This document shows, one piece after another, positions 1-7,696 of a stretch of DNA of 26,639 nucleotides. The stretch spans positions 1 to 26,639 of the IMG/VR virus record IMGVR_UViG_3300045581_000055, one strand, 5' to 3'. The position numbers and the translations under genes were made by a program. The DNA comes from a virus. How positions within the stretch are numbered: the stretch's first letter is position 1; each line of letters starts with the position of its first letter. The notes beneath the pieces are model-generated. The model saw nothing but the letters and a program-made list of their open reading frames with translations. It was not told the origin of the DNA and ran no database searches.

Positions 1-961
1 AAGTAACATAGCTACCAGCACCAACTGTTAAAAAGTCCCATCCAGTGCCGTTCCAAACCTTTAGAACCTGATTACCACCTGTTGTATCCCACCAAAGTAA
101 ACCAGTATCAGCAGCAGCTGGTGCTGTTGGAGTAGTGCTACCATAGAAAACTCTACCTGCATTATTCAAAACACCGCGAGGATTAAAGTAATTTAATAGT
201 GTTACTCCATTACTAGCTAATAATTCTAGTCTATTTTCTGTCTGGGATGCTTGACCGATTAATTGCATTTTGCTTATAGATACATCCCACTTTAAATTAC
301 TCGCTGCTTGTGGTGTATTTTGTGAGCTTATACGGGAAAGAACCACTAAACACTTATCTCTATCGTTAGCGTTTTCAATTCCAGCTGGTAAAGAAATTAA
401 ATCAGCCAAAGCATTAAAAGATGAGTCTACATATGCTGGCGTTGCATAAGTAACATTTGCATCGTCTGTTTTTAAAACATTTGTTTCTAGTTGATATAGG
501 TTTTCTTGTGAAATACCCAATAACTGAGAACTTAATAGGTTTAGTTGTTCTGCTGTGATTCTTGAACCAGTAATCCACTCTACTAACACATCTGAGTTTA
601 CTGTTCTTCTTCTAATTTCTAATGGCTCTCCGTTTACCATTGCTGGGTAAGTAAAGATACCACCAGAAGAACTAGTAAAAGTTTGTGCTGTTGGAATAGA
701 AATAGCTGTGATTGTTTTATTTGATTCGTTATATGTGATCCACTCTGGTTTGATAATACCAAAACGAGCTTTATCTGCTGCGTTTAAAGTAAGAGTAGCT
801 GGTGAAAACTCAGTATTATATATAGATTCAATATTAGTTCTATAAACTTCTACTTGATCTATATGTGCAATATTATCAAACAAAGAAAGAGTAGAGTAAG
901 AAATAGGAACGGTAAAAGCTCCTGTTGTTTCTAAAGAAACTCTATCATAATTTGTTGGCAT
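1..961 (-). CDS. Tail fibre protein, T7 gp17-like N-terminal part (3' end beyond window)
   Basis: An open frame begins with ATG at 961-959 and stays open for 320 codons to the left edge, so the C-terminus is missing. The first ~150 residues look like the T7 tail-fibre N-terminal domain that attaches the fibre to the tail tube. They include a segment reading PLEIRRRTVNSDVLVEW, then GSRITAEQLNLLSSQ and a coiled-coil-like stretch. Later parts are Thr/Ala/Asn-rich, with a segment TGLLWWDTTGGNQVLKVWNG that resembles a common repeat in phage fibres. The start has GAGG 5 nt upstream and lies 2 nt after the stop of tail tubular protein B, so the genes are probably coupled. The missing distal part would hold the receptor-binding region. 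Assignment as a tail fibre is fairly sure; length and receptor are unknown. Confidence 0.85.
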   Translation of the reverse strand, partial: MPTNYDRVSLETTGAFTVPISYSTLSLFDNIAHIDQVEVYRTNIESIYNTEFSPATLTLNAADKARFGIIKPEWITYNESNKTITAISIPTAQTFTSSSGGIFTYPAMVNGEPLEIRRRTVNSDVLVEWITGSRITAEQLNLLSSQLLGISQENLYQLETNVLKTDDANVTYATPAYVDSSFNALADLISLPAGIENANDRDKCLVVLSRISSQNTPQAASNLKWDVSISKMQLIGQASQTENRLELLASNGVTLLNYFNPRGVLNNAGRVFYGSTTPTAPAAADTGLLWWDTTGGNQVLKVWNGTGWDFLTVGAGSYVT

Positions 962-963
962 GA

Positions 964-3711
964 CTACCTCAATGAAGTGTATGTTTGTTTGAATTTACCT
1001 TTAAGTTCCATTTGAACTATATTACATGGACTTGGTAAATTACTTTGAATAAATATCTTTGTGTTATCAGAAAAACCAAAGATCTTACTAATGAACTCTC
1101 CGTTTTTTTCATAAGTTTCGTTTATTTGATCTGATTTAACAAAGCTAAATTCAGATTCTAGGTTTACTGTTCTTCCTCTACGCTCAGAAATAACTTTATA
1201 ATGTCCTGTATTAGCATGTCTTGTTACTAATGTTCTTAGGTTTAGGACACCATTAACAGAATTATTTTGGTCATCTCGTAAAAATTGCTCAGATAGTTGA
1301 ACATTCATTAAGAAAGCCCCACCAATATAATAACTTTTTCCAACATAATCAGAAAAATCAATACCAGTTATAGAGAGCTGAGATGAGTTTCCAAAGTTTG
1401 TAACTGTTGCTTTATAAGTTGTTCCTGCTAGATTTTCAAAATCTTCCCCTAAAACAACATATACATCTTCGTATGGTAAACCATAAGGAACTGTAAATGT
1501 TTGGGTTAAGCCAGAAGGGGTATTGCTGGGAATAGTAAACTTATGATAAAAGTCTAATCTAGGTATTGAGTAATCTTGTGTTTTTAATGAACATCTTGTA
1601 AGATAAAATACACCAGACTCATCTCTACGAATAAGAGCATATAGGAAGTTATCATAACTTTGCATTGATTCTACTTTATCATTTGTATCTAAAACAAAAC
1701 GAGAGAAAGCACTTTGTAGAATTCGTTCTCCACTATATCTATTAGTATAGACATAGATATTGTTCTTTTGTTGTCCGTCTGTTACTAGTATAGTATCTTG
1801 AGCAACCGCTGTACAAACTGTACCAAATTCCTCTGGTAAGTAATCTGGACAAGTTGCACTTAGTTCAACCGCTGTATTCAATCCTCTTACTTTTTGAGAG
1901 AAGTAAATGTATAATCTTTTTGAATCAAAGAAATATACTTGAGAACCAATCAATACAGGATCAACTAAAGGAGCTGTTGCATAAAATGTTGTTGGTGAGA
2001 TTTCTGCTGTTAAAGGAGAGATAACATTCTGAGAACCCTTAAGTTCAAACTGAACATTACCTTTTGTATTAACAAACAAAAACTCATCAAACGGAGTCAT
2101 TGAAATAATTTCTGCGTATTGATTTAACGATGCCCGTAAGTCAATAGGATCTGCTGTGGTTACTGAAGTAGGATCGTTAATCCATAAATCTTGAAAGTTT
2201 CCCAATTGAGAAGAAAATACAACATCACCTACAGCAAAAAATAAACGATCTCTAAATACAGAAATTGCATTTATTCTTGCTGGTTGTAGTGTTTTTTTAT
2301 CTTCTGAAAGGAAAGGACTTGGGCCTGGGTTTGTATATCTATTACCTGTTGTTCTTGGCGACCAATCAATTGGTTGCATCTTCCATCCTGTTGCGGAAGT
2401 AAATACAAGATTTTGTGGCATTCTATTTGGGTCTATATATGAGAATGCGTCAGGTGTTCTTACTCTTTGTGTATATGGTCTTCCCTTTCCAGTAACAGGA
2501 CTGATACCATCGGCTGGTAGCGGATCATAAGTTTCGGTTTCGGGGAAACTAATAATTCTATAGTAACCAGCGGGTTGGCTTAAATAAGGACCAGCACAAT
2601 AATATATTTTACCTCTACCCTGTACTGGATAATTTCCAGTTAAATAAGGATGGTCTTTATCGTATAAAGCTTGCAACATAAGTTGTGCTTTATTGTCCGA
2701 TTGAACCGAGTCTCCATTATTTGCATACCAATCGTTTTCATCTGGTGGAAATCTTATTTCAGAGAAGTCAGATAAAGACTGTCCTAACCATGCTCTGTCT
2801 ACTTCGGCATATACATAGTCTTCTACAGGAATAAATTTATTTACCCAAGTAGCAAGAGCCGTTTCACCAGAAGGTAGTGTTGTACCTTGAGGCCATAAAC
2901 GACCTAAGTTTGTTTTTACAACTTGAACAGCCGAATAATAAGTAATCTTTCTACCTTTTAAATCTATGTTGTTTGTAACATAACCATTAAAATCTACTTC
3001 ATATCCATCTTCGTTAGATGAAAAACCAGCATAAACAAGTGTGTTTAAGATTAATGTATTTGTTCCTAAAGATACAATGCGTAAAGCTTCTTTTGCCGTG
3101 TATTCTTTTTCTTGGGTATCTGACAAAACCGAACCAAAAGTAATGTATGCTCTTGATTCTTTTTTTACAACACCCAATAGTTTTTGAGCATTATATTGAG
3201 CTAGTGTTACTGTACCATTATTTGAATCGGCAACAAAAGACCAAATTACATAACGGGGATCTATAGGATCAATTGGTGTTGTCCCATCCCAAGTTAAGGA
3301 AGCGTCTGTATCATCCCATTGATATAGGGGGGTTAGATTTTCCCAATAGTTATCTACAATTCTATAAACATCAAATAACTTTTGTGTTGCACCCTTAGCA
3401 GCATAGTTTATAATAATAAGAAAACGATTATTCTTATCTATGTTTAACCAGTAATAATAGTAAGAAGAAATAGATTCACTTAAAACAGACTGTAATGGAA
3501 AAGTATCTTCGTTAAGTTTTGACATTACTTCAAAACCAGAACGCTTTTCGATAGAGCGTTCAATAGTTACAAAACAATTATCTATATTTTCTGCTTCAAA
3601 AGGAGTACGCTTGCTTGGTGCTTGTCTTCCTACACCACCGCTAAGAGATGGAATAGGAAGCCGAGTTGCAATGTTTGCTCCTTTTTTTCCTAAGCGTCTA
3701 ACTGGAGGCAT
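964..3711 (-). CDS. Tail tubular protein B (T7 gp12-like nozzle)
   Basis: This 915-residue protein matches the tail nozzle family of T7-like phages in position, size class and sequence style. T7 gp12 is 794 aa, so this one is longer. The N-terminus has the usual form, with a PSLSGGVGRQ segment followed by RTPFEAENIDNCFVT. The body is rich in beta-strand and aromatic residues, as expected of the beta-propeller-like nozzle. The protein would form the distal hexameric tail tube to which fibres attach. Its ATG overlaps the stop of tail tubular protein A by one base (TAATG), with GGAG about 8 nt upstream. It is followed after 2 nt by the tail fibre gene. Confidence 0.93.
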   Translation of the reverse strand: MPPVRRLGKKGANIATRLPIPSLSGGVGRQAPSKRTPFEAENIDNCFVTIERSIEKRSGFEVMSKLNEDTFPLQSVLSESISSYYYYWLNIDKNNRFLIIINYAAKGATQKLFDVYRIVDNYWENLTPLYQWDDTDASLTWDGTTPIDPIDPRYVIWSFVADSNNGTVTLAQYNAQKLLGVVKKESRAYITFGSVLSDTQEKEYTAKEALRIVSLGTNTLILNTLVYAGFSSNEDGYEVDFNGYVTNNIDLKGRKITYYSAVQVVKTNLGRLWPQGTTLPSGETALATWVNKFIPVEDYVYAEVDRAWLGQSLSDFSEIRFPPDENDWYANNGDSVQSDNKAQLMLQALYDKDHPYLTGNYPVQGRGKIYYCAGPYLSQPAGYYRIISFPETETYDPLPADGISPVTGKGRPYTQRVRTPDAFSYIDPNRMPQNLVFTSATGWKMQPIDWSPRTTGNRYTNPGPSPFLSEDKKTLQPARINAISVFRDRLFFAVGDVVFSSQLGNFQDLWINDPTSVTTADPIDLRASLNQYAEIISMTPFDEFLFVNTKGNVQFELKGSQNVISPLTAEISPTTFYATAPLVDPVLIGSQVYFFDSKRLYIYFSQKVRGLNTAVELSATCPDYLPEEFGTVCTAVAQDTILVTDGQQKNNIYVYTNRYSGERILQSAFSRFVLDTNDKVESMQSYDNFLYALIRRDESGVFYLTRCSLKTQDYSIPRLDFYHKFTIPSNTPSGLTQTFTVPYGLPYEDVYVVLGEDFENLAGTTYKATVTNFGNSSQLSITGIDFSDYVGKSYYIGGAFLMNVQLSEQFLRDDQNNSVNGVLNLRTLVTRHANTGHYKVISERRGRTVNLESEFSFVKSDQINETYEKNGEFISKIFGFSDNTKIFIQSNLPSPCNIVQMELKGKFKQTYTSLR

Positions 3712-4379
3712 TAACTAGTTCTCCAAAATCTAAATCTACTAGGATCATTTGTAAATGGAACTCTGTTAATAGCGTTTCTAACAGTAGGTTCTCCATTTAG
3801 GAATATGTTTCTACGCTTTGCGTTTATATCAGAAGCTCTAGCTTTAGCACTAAACAAACCTTCTTGCCCTGCTAGGAAAGCGTCTGCTTCACCATCGCCT
3901 TGTGTAGCGATTTGATAGTGACGCATTGCTGAAGTCATAATGGATCTTTGTGTTTGAGTATCAATATTTTCCCACTTTAGTTTTTTAATAATCTCGACAT
4001 AGTATTCTTCACTTGCGTTCCATTTGTCTGTGTCATCTGTAATATTCCACAACTTAGGTGGAACCGATTCTAAGATTCGTGCGACAATCTGAACAGCGTC
4101 ATCATTATAGTGATCTGATAAAAGACGCGCAGAAATTAAACCATCTTCATCACCATCCCCCATAGGAAGGTAGATATAACCATCTGAGTCTGGAATTAAT
4201 TTCCGTGTAATCTTGTTGTTAGCTAAACCTCTTAGCTGATAATCTAAACTGGTTTGCTCTAAAATGAATTCAGCAATACCAGTATCAATACCTGATGCTT
4301 CTTCTAAGTCAGCAACTAGGCTTTCACCCGCTGCCAACATCATATTATTAACTGCATCAAGTTTAGTAATGTAGCCCAT
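3711..4379 (-). CDS. Tail tubular protein A (T7 gp11-like adaptor/gatekeeper)
   Basis: The 222-residue product has the size and N-terminal pattern of the T7 gp11 family. It starts with DAVNNMMLAAGESLV, then an acidic helix, then DYQLRGLANNKITRKL and a short beta segment YIYLPMG. T7 gp11 is 196 aa. The family forms a dodecameric ring between portal and nozzle. The ATG follows a very good ribosome-binding site (AAAGGAGG). It is the first gene after the strong terminator that follows the capsid gene, so it is read by RNA polymerase that passes through that terminator, as T7 genes 11 and 12 are. Confidence 0.92.
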   Translation of the reverse strand: MGYITKLDAVNNMMLAAGESLVADLEEASGIDTGIAEFILEQTSLDYQLRGLANNKITRKLIPDSDGYIYLPMGDGDEDGLISARLLSDHYNDDAVQIVARILESVPPKLWNITDDTDKWNASEEYYVEIIKKLKWENIDTQTQRSIMTSAMRHYQIATQGDGEADAFLAGQEGLFSAKARASDINAKRRNIFLNGEPTVRNAINRVPFTNDPSRFRFWRTS

Positions 4380-4396
4380 AGATACCTCCTTTAAAG

Positions 4397-4433
4397 AAAG
4401 AAAAACCTTGGTGGATCTTTCGACCCACCAAGG
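4397..4433 (-). terminator. Strong intrinsic terminator after the capsid gene (T7 T-phi equivalent)
   Basis: On the minus strand, CCTTGGTGG (4433-4425) pairs with CCACCAAGG (4414-4406). The stem extends inward by a G.U wobble, T-A and C-G to a GAAA tetraloop, giving 12 bp capped by a GNRA loop. It is followed by TTTTT, C and TTT. It lies between the capsid gene and the gp11-like gene, exactly where T7 has T-phi. It would reduce tail gene expression relative to capsid. Confidence 0.93.
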
Positions 4434-4443
4434 CTAGATTTAA

Positions 4444-4490
4444 GATCACCCCCTTTCTAGGATAGAGTAAACAATATACCTCCTTTCCTA
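4444..4490 (-). promoter_or_regulatory. Two strong Shine-Dalgarno-like sequences without a clear gene
   Basis: In the 153-nt gap between capsid and gp11-like genes, the minus strand carries TAGGAAAGGAGGTATA (4490-4475) and AGAAAGGGGGTGATC (4458-4444). The second differs by one base from the full complement of a 16S rRNA 3' end of the form GATCACCTCCTTTCT, typical of alphaproteobacteria as I recall it. Neither leads into a convincing open frame: the first is followed by a 5-codon TTG frame, and the second lies 10 nt before the terminator stem. They could be remnants of a lost gene, ribosome standby sites, or sites that let ribosomes influence the terminator. Function is inferred only. Confidence 0.35.
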
Positions 4491-4532
4491 TAAAACGGGG
4501 AAAACATCATAAACTAATTAACCAAATAACTA

Positions 4533-5969
4533 TTAGTTATATGGGAAGCCAGGTGAAGAACCACCAGCTGTTGGTAAGTATTCGCGAGTCATACCAGTAA
4601 TACGACGAAGCACGAATCTTGCCTTAGACGCTTCTTCTCCACCTTCACCAGCATTGTCTACATAGCTGTTTACAAAGGTAACAGCACCACCAGTATCCCA
4701 GTTGGCTGTGGTTGTAGCAGCAAAAGTGGTTGTGCTTCTAAAGAGTTTGAAGTTAGCTGCGATTGCAACTTCCGATGCAGAAGAAACATCTGTATTTAGA
4801 GTTGTTGGCTTAATAAGAACAGCAGCGCATTCTGGACGGAGTACACCAGTACCGTTCATCATGCTAGCAACAGTGAATACAGTGTTACGACGAATATCGT
4901 CTACAGTATCAACCTTAAGACCTTGTAGCTTAAGTGAAGCTACACAACCCTTTTGGAATAGAAGACCGCATACACCAGCATCACCGAATTCTTCACAATA
5001 ACGACCTTCACCAATAGAACCAGCAGCGTAGTTTTGTACTGGTAAGTGGTTGCTCTTGATAATCATGCAACCTTGATATTCAAGGGAGTCTGATAGATTG
5101 TGCATACCCATAGTGAGTTGTGCGCCAAGTCCACCAGCTTCACCAACGCCACCGAATAGTGGACCGCTGGATGCGGTGTTACCAAATAGACCAGCATCTG
5201 ATCTTGCTACACCAAGAGAACGAATGTCTTGGAAAACTCTTGGAGTTACGGCAAGAACAACACCATCTGTTGGAGCGTTGATTATTTGTAGGTAAACAAA
5301 GAATTCTTCAATTGCTTGAAGAGCTAGAAGAGCAGCAGTATTTCGTTGTGCGAGGGTTGCTGCTGTATTTCCAAGATTAAAGAATTCTTTTCTTAGGTAT
5401 ACAGGACCAGTAATAACACCTCTTGGATCAATGCTTAAAAGCATGGAGTTAGCTGGAGTACCATCGCCGTCGAATGGACCGTTAGCTGTAACGGTATCGT
5501 AGCAAAGATCTTCCATAGCAGCTCTTGCAATATAAGCAGCAATTTGCTTATCTCTTGCATTAGCTAGGGTCATACCAGCTTGACGGGCAAGCTCTGAACG
5601 GAATTCCCATTGGGTTTGCATTAGATCTACATTGTCAATTTCAAAGTGTGCAGCCATTGGTCGCTTGTCTAGTTTGACAGCGATAGTGGTTGAGCTAGAG
5701 TCACCACCACCTAATTCCTGACCAGCATCCCATGCTGCTCTAAGAGCAACAGTACCAGTAATTGGGAATTCCATAGCAACACCAGAAGTAATAGTCTTTG
5801 AATCAACAAGTTGTTCAAACATGTTATATTCATCATAGGCGTGAATAACCTCGCCGCTCCAAATTGGGAGCCATAGTTTATTTGCACCAGTAAGCGGACC
5901 AGCAATACCATCAGTAACGCCTGTACGCATTACTAGGTCTGTTCCTGCAAGATCACTTGTAATAGCCAT
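4533..5969 (-). CDS. Major capsid protein (T7 gp10-like, HK97 fold)
   Basis: The 478-residue product has the features of T7-like capsid proteins: an N-terminal GEVIHAYDEYNMFEQLVD segment, then VAMEFPITGTVALRAAWDAG, and a long helix around TQWEFRSELARQAGMTLAN. The remainder is Ala/Gly-rich with a mixed alpha/beta pattern. T7 gp10A is 345 aa, so this form is larger, with extra sequence in the second half. It ends in tandem stops TAA TAG. The gene follows the scaffold gene by 14 nt with AGGA upstream of the ATG, and is followed by a strong terminator. No slippery site for a gp10B-like extension was recognised. Confidence 0.95.
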   Translation of the reverse strand: MAITSDLAGTDLVMRTGVTDGIAGPLTGANKLWLPIWSGEVIHAYDEYNMFEQLVDSKTITSGVAMEFPITGTVALRAAWDAGQELGGGDSSSTTIAVKLDKRPMAAHFEIDNVDLMQTQWEFRSELARQAGMTLANARDKQIAAYIARAAMEDLCYDTVTANGPFDGDGTPANSMLLSIDPRGVITGPVYLRKEFFNLGNTAATLAQRNTAALLALQAIEEFFVYLQIINAPTDGVVLAVTPRVFQDIRSLGVARSDAGLFGNTASSGPLFGGVGEAGGLGAQLTMGMHNLSDSLEYQGCMIIKSNHLPVQNYAAGSIGEGRYCEEFGDAGVCGLLFQKGCVASLKLQGLKVDTVDDIRRNTVFTVASMMNGTGVLRPECAAVLIKPTTLNTDVSSASEVAIAANFKLFRSTTTFAATTTANWDTGGAVTFVNSYVDNAGEGGEEASKARFVLRRITGMTREYLPTAGGSSPGFPYN

Positions 5970-5983
5970 TGTCTATTATCCTT

Positions 5984-6889
5984 TTAAGTTAGTCTGTTAA
6001 AATCCGTTTTCATCATACGGGCTTCAACTGTTTGTCTGAATCTAGGATCGTTCTTAAATTGAGGACTTGAACGATCTTTATAAAACTCTGCTTTTGAGAG
6101 ATATGGACCAGTAGCAGCTTGAGCTTTAGCTACTGGGACTTTTTCTCCTACTTTATTAACTGGTTCTTTAGCTGTTGGTTTCTTGGCTGTAGCAGAATCA
6201 TATTTAGCCTTAAGACCAAGCAACGCAACTTCCCACGATGGAGAAGCTAATGTTGCATTAATTTCCGCTTGTTGCTCAGGAGATAGATTCTTACTAGCCC
6301 AGTTAAAGACTCTAGCAAGATTATCTTTACCTCCAATAACTTTTGCTGCCTCACCATAAGCAGCATTCAGACGGGCTTTTTGACCCTGCATAAACTCATC
6401 AATTAAGAAGTCTGGTAACTTAGTTTTCTGTTTAATAGCAAGCCTTGACTCTTGGGATAACTCCCCAGTCGTAGCGACTTCAACGGAATACTTCTTCCAT
6501 TCTTCTTGTGTTAGATCAGCTTGTGCTGTCTGTGGCGGTTGTTCCTTTGGTGGTTCTACCTTTGGAATCCGTAGTTCTTCTTGAATCTGAGGCACTGGCT
6601 CAGTTTGCTCAAGAGCTACTTCTTCAGTGGTTTCTTCCACAACAGGAGCCGCTGGTTGTTTCTTGTATTGTGCTAGTTCTTGTCTAGCTTTTGTATACTC
6701 TGCTTGGGCATTCTTTAGAGACTTAAACCAATCAGCTGAAGATTTAAAGTTACTAGGTACAGCAACTTGATTTGCCTGTACATAAGTATCAAATGCTTTT
6801 AGTTCAGACTGATATTGAGTAGTCTCAGTCGAAACCTGTGATTGTTCTACAGGAGTTTCCTGTGGAGTCATGGTATCGTTTTGTTCCAT
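5984..6889 (-). CDS. Scaffold / capsid assembly protein (T7 gp9-like)
   Basis: The 301-residue product matches T7 gp9 (307 aa) in length and in its place directly before the capsid gene. The first ~130 residues are Gln/Glu/Pro/Val-rich and probably disordered. The second half contains helices such as LPDFLIDEFMQGQKARLNAAYG, and the C-terminus is basic (FRQTVEARMMKTDFNRLT), as in scaffolds that bind capsid protein through a basic C-terminal helix. It would act inside the prohead and be released during maturation. The start has AAAGGA upstream. Assignment rests mainly on context and composition. Confidence 0.87.
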   Translation of the reverse strand: MEQNDTMTPQETPVEQSQVSTETTQYQSELKAFDTYVQANQVAVPSNFKSSADWFKSLKNAQAEYTKARQELAQYKKQPAAPVVEETTEEVALEQTEPVPQIQEELRIPKVEPPKEQPPQTAQADLTQEEWKKYSVEVATTGELSQESRLAIKQKTKLPDFLIDEFMQGQKARLNAAYGEAAKVIGGKDNLARVFNWASKNLSPEQQAEINATLASPSWEVALLGLKAKYDSATAKKPTAKEPVNKVGEKVPVAKAQAATGPYLSKAEFYKDRSSPQFKNDPRFRQTVEARMMKTDFNRLT

Positions 6890-6899
6890 TGTTTATCCT

Positions 6900-7031
6900 T
6901 TATCGTTTCTTTTTCTTAGAAACTTTATTTGGTAGTTTAGTTTTCTTTGGGGTTTCCTTAGACCACCGCGCAGCAATCTTAGGATGAGTAGCATACATAA
7001 ATCGTCTTTGTGCTTTGGATTTAAAAGGCAT
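6900..7031 (-). CDS. 43-aa basic protein, first residues MPFKSKAQRRFM
   Basis: A short gene begins with ATG at 7031-7029 and ends with TAA at 6902-6900. The protein starts MPFKSKAQRRFMYATHPKIA, followed by ARWSKET, and ends in a run of Lys and Arg. This opening is familiar from many small phage proteins of unknown function. The ATG overlaps the stop of the 74-aa gene (TAATG), and GGAG lies a few bases upstream. It is followed by the scaffold gene after 10 nt. Its high charge (about one third Lys/Arg) and place in the head operon hint at a nucleic-acid or capsid role, which is inference. Confidence 0.75.
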   Translation of the reverse strand: MPFKSKAQRRFMYATHPKIAARWSKETPKKTKLPNKVSKKKKR

Positions 7032-7255
7032 TAGCTCCACCTTACTGGTTTCGCGCTTTTCTTAGCACGAACACCTTTAGCGGTACACATAGATTTAGTT
7101 GGTCTACAGGCAGGATAAGAACCTTTACTTGCGTCTTTTCGTCCACAAGGACCACCTGTTTTACAGTTAATCCATCCTTTGCCTTTATTACGGGAAAACC
7201 AACCATGTAATCCTTTTTTCTTTTCAGCAGAGAAGTTTGCTTTTTTCTTAGCCAT
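7031..7255 (-). CDS. 74-aa Lys/Cys-rich protein of unknown function
   Basis: The protein has a Lys-rich N-terminus, then GWINCKTGGPCGRKDAS, then YPACRPTKSMC and a basic tail. The four cysteines (Cx5C, then two more) could bind zinc or form a small cross-linked fold. I recall similar GW.(D/N)CKTG.PCGRK proteins as unknowns in marine phages and environmental sequences, but cannot verify a family. It overlaps the 47-aa gene by 8 nt (ATGGCTAA) and the 43-aa gene by 1 nt, so all are probably coupled. Its position between portal and scaffold suggests synthesis in amounts similar to head proteins. Confidence 0.8.
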   Translation of the reverse strand: MAKKKANFSAEKKKGLHGWFSRNKGKGWINCKTGGPCGRKDASKGSYPACRPTKSMCTAKGVRAKKSAKPVRWS

Positions 7256-7391
7256 TCTTTTTCTTCTTTCGTTTACTTCCCCACTTAGCTACACCTACTT
7301 TTCTACATGTAACCATAGCACCAGACGCATAAGCACTGTATTTACCTTTGTATGCTTTCATTACTTTTTTGTAACAAGCATCTTTAGGCAT
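7248..7391 (-). CDS. 47-aa basic protein with YSAYASGAMVTCRKVG motif
   Basis: The gene starts with ATG at 7391-7389 and ends with TAA at 7250-7248. The protein begins MPKDACYKKVMKAYKG, continues YSAYASGAMVTCRKVG and ends AKWGSKRKKKKNG. I recall the same block (DACY.KV, then PSAYASG.LVKCRKVGA) in marine phages and large viruses, always without known function. It overlaps both neighbours: the upstream stop by 1 nt and the downstream start by 8 nt. The two cysteines (6 and 29) and strong positive charge are the only clear features. Confidence 0.78.
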   Translation of the reverse strand: MPKDACYKKVMKAYKGKYSAYASGAMVTCRKVGVAKWGSKRKKKKNG

Positions 7392-7696
7392 TACTTACCC
7401 TTACACTTTCTTCCTTTTGGACAAGACTTCTTAGAACCACCTGGACCAGCCCATAAATCTTTACATGCCCAGTATTGAGCAGTCAGTTTATTTTTTGCTG
7501 AGTCGCATTTATGTCTTGCTCTAAAAGATTTTCTTGCTTCTGGGCTATAGTTATGACCATAACCACTAGCCCCATAATGAATAATCTTTTCTTGTCCATT
7601 AGCACAGGCTTTTACAACTCTTTTTTTATTTGGGTTTGGAGACTTGCGGGGTTTATTACATGGCATGGTTGCCTTATTTAATTTAGCTTTAGCCAC
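7391..7696 (-). CDS. 101-aa Lys/Cys-rich protein with KSFRARHKCD motif (GTG start)
   Basis: The protein has a Lys-rich N-terminus, then KKRVVKACANGQEKIIHYG, GYGHNYSPEARKSFRARHKC, and AQYWACKDLWAGPGG. I recall similar unknowns in marine phages. The upstream start is GTG at 7696-7694, with AGGAGG 5 nt before it and an 8-nt overlap with the portal stop. An alternative is ATG at 7666-7664, which begins MPCNKPRK and has only AAGG upstream. The GTG start is favoured by the ribosome-binding site and the overlap pattern; the ATG start is favoured by the look of the protein. Six cysteines and a basic charge suggest a small compact or metal-bound protein. Confidence 0.78.
   Translation of the reverse strand: MAKAKLNKATMPCNKPRKSPNPNKKRVVKACANGQEKIIHYGASGYGHNYSPEARKSFRARHKCDSAKNKLTAQYWACKDLWAGPGGSKKSCPKGRKCKGK

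Noticed and set aside
4444-4458. Plus-strand GATCACCCCCTTTCT as a piece of 16S rRNA or an attachment site
   Set aside because: Only 15 bases resemble the 16S end, there is no further rRNA similarity, and no integrase is present. An SD-like reading on the transcribed strand is simpler.
4436-4532. Tiny frames in the capsid-to-gp11 gap (for example ATGATG at about 4505)
   Set aside because: They are 5-22 codons long, with no good pairing of ribosome-binding site and start codon, and one runs through the terminator stem. Only the ribosome-binding-like sequences were kept.
4702-5295. Plus-strand open frames inside the capsid gene
   Set aside because: They lie opposite a certain capsid gene, have no ribosome-binding site and show composition expected from reverse reading of Ala/Gly-rich codons. 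No plus-strand gene is supported anywhere.
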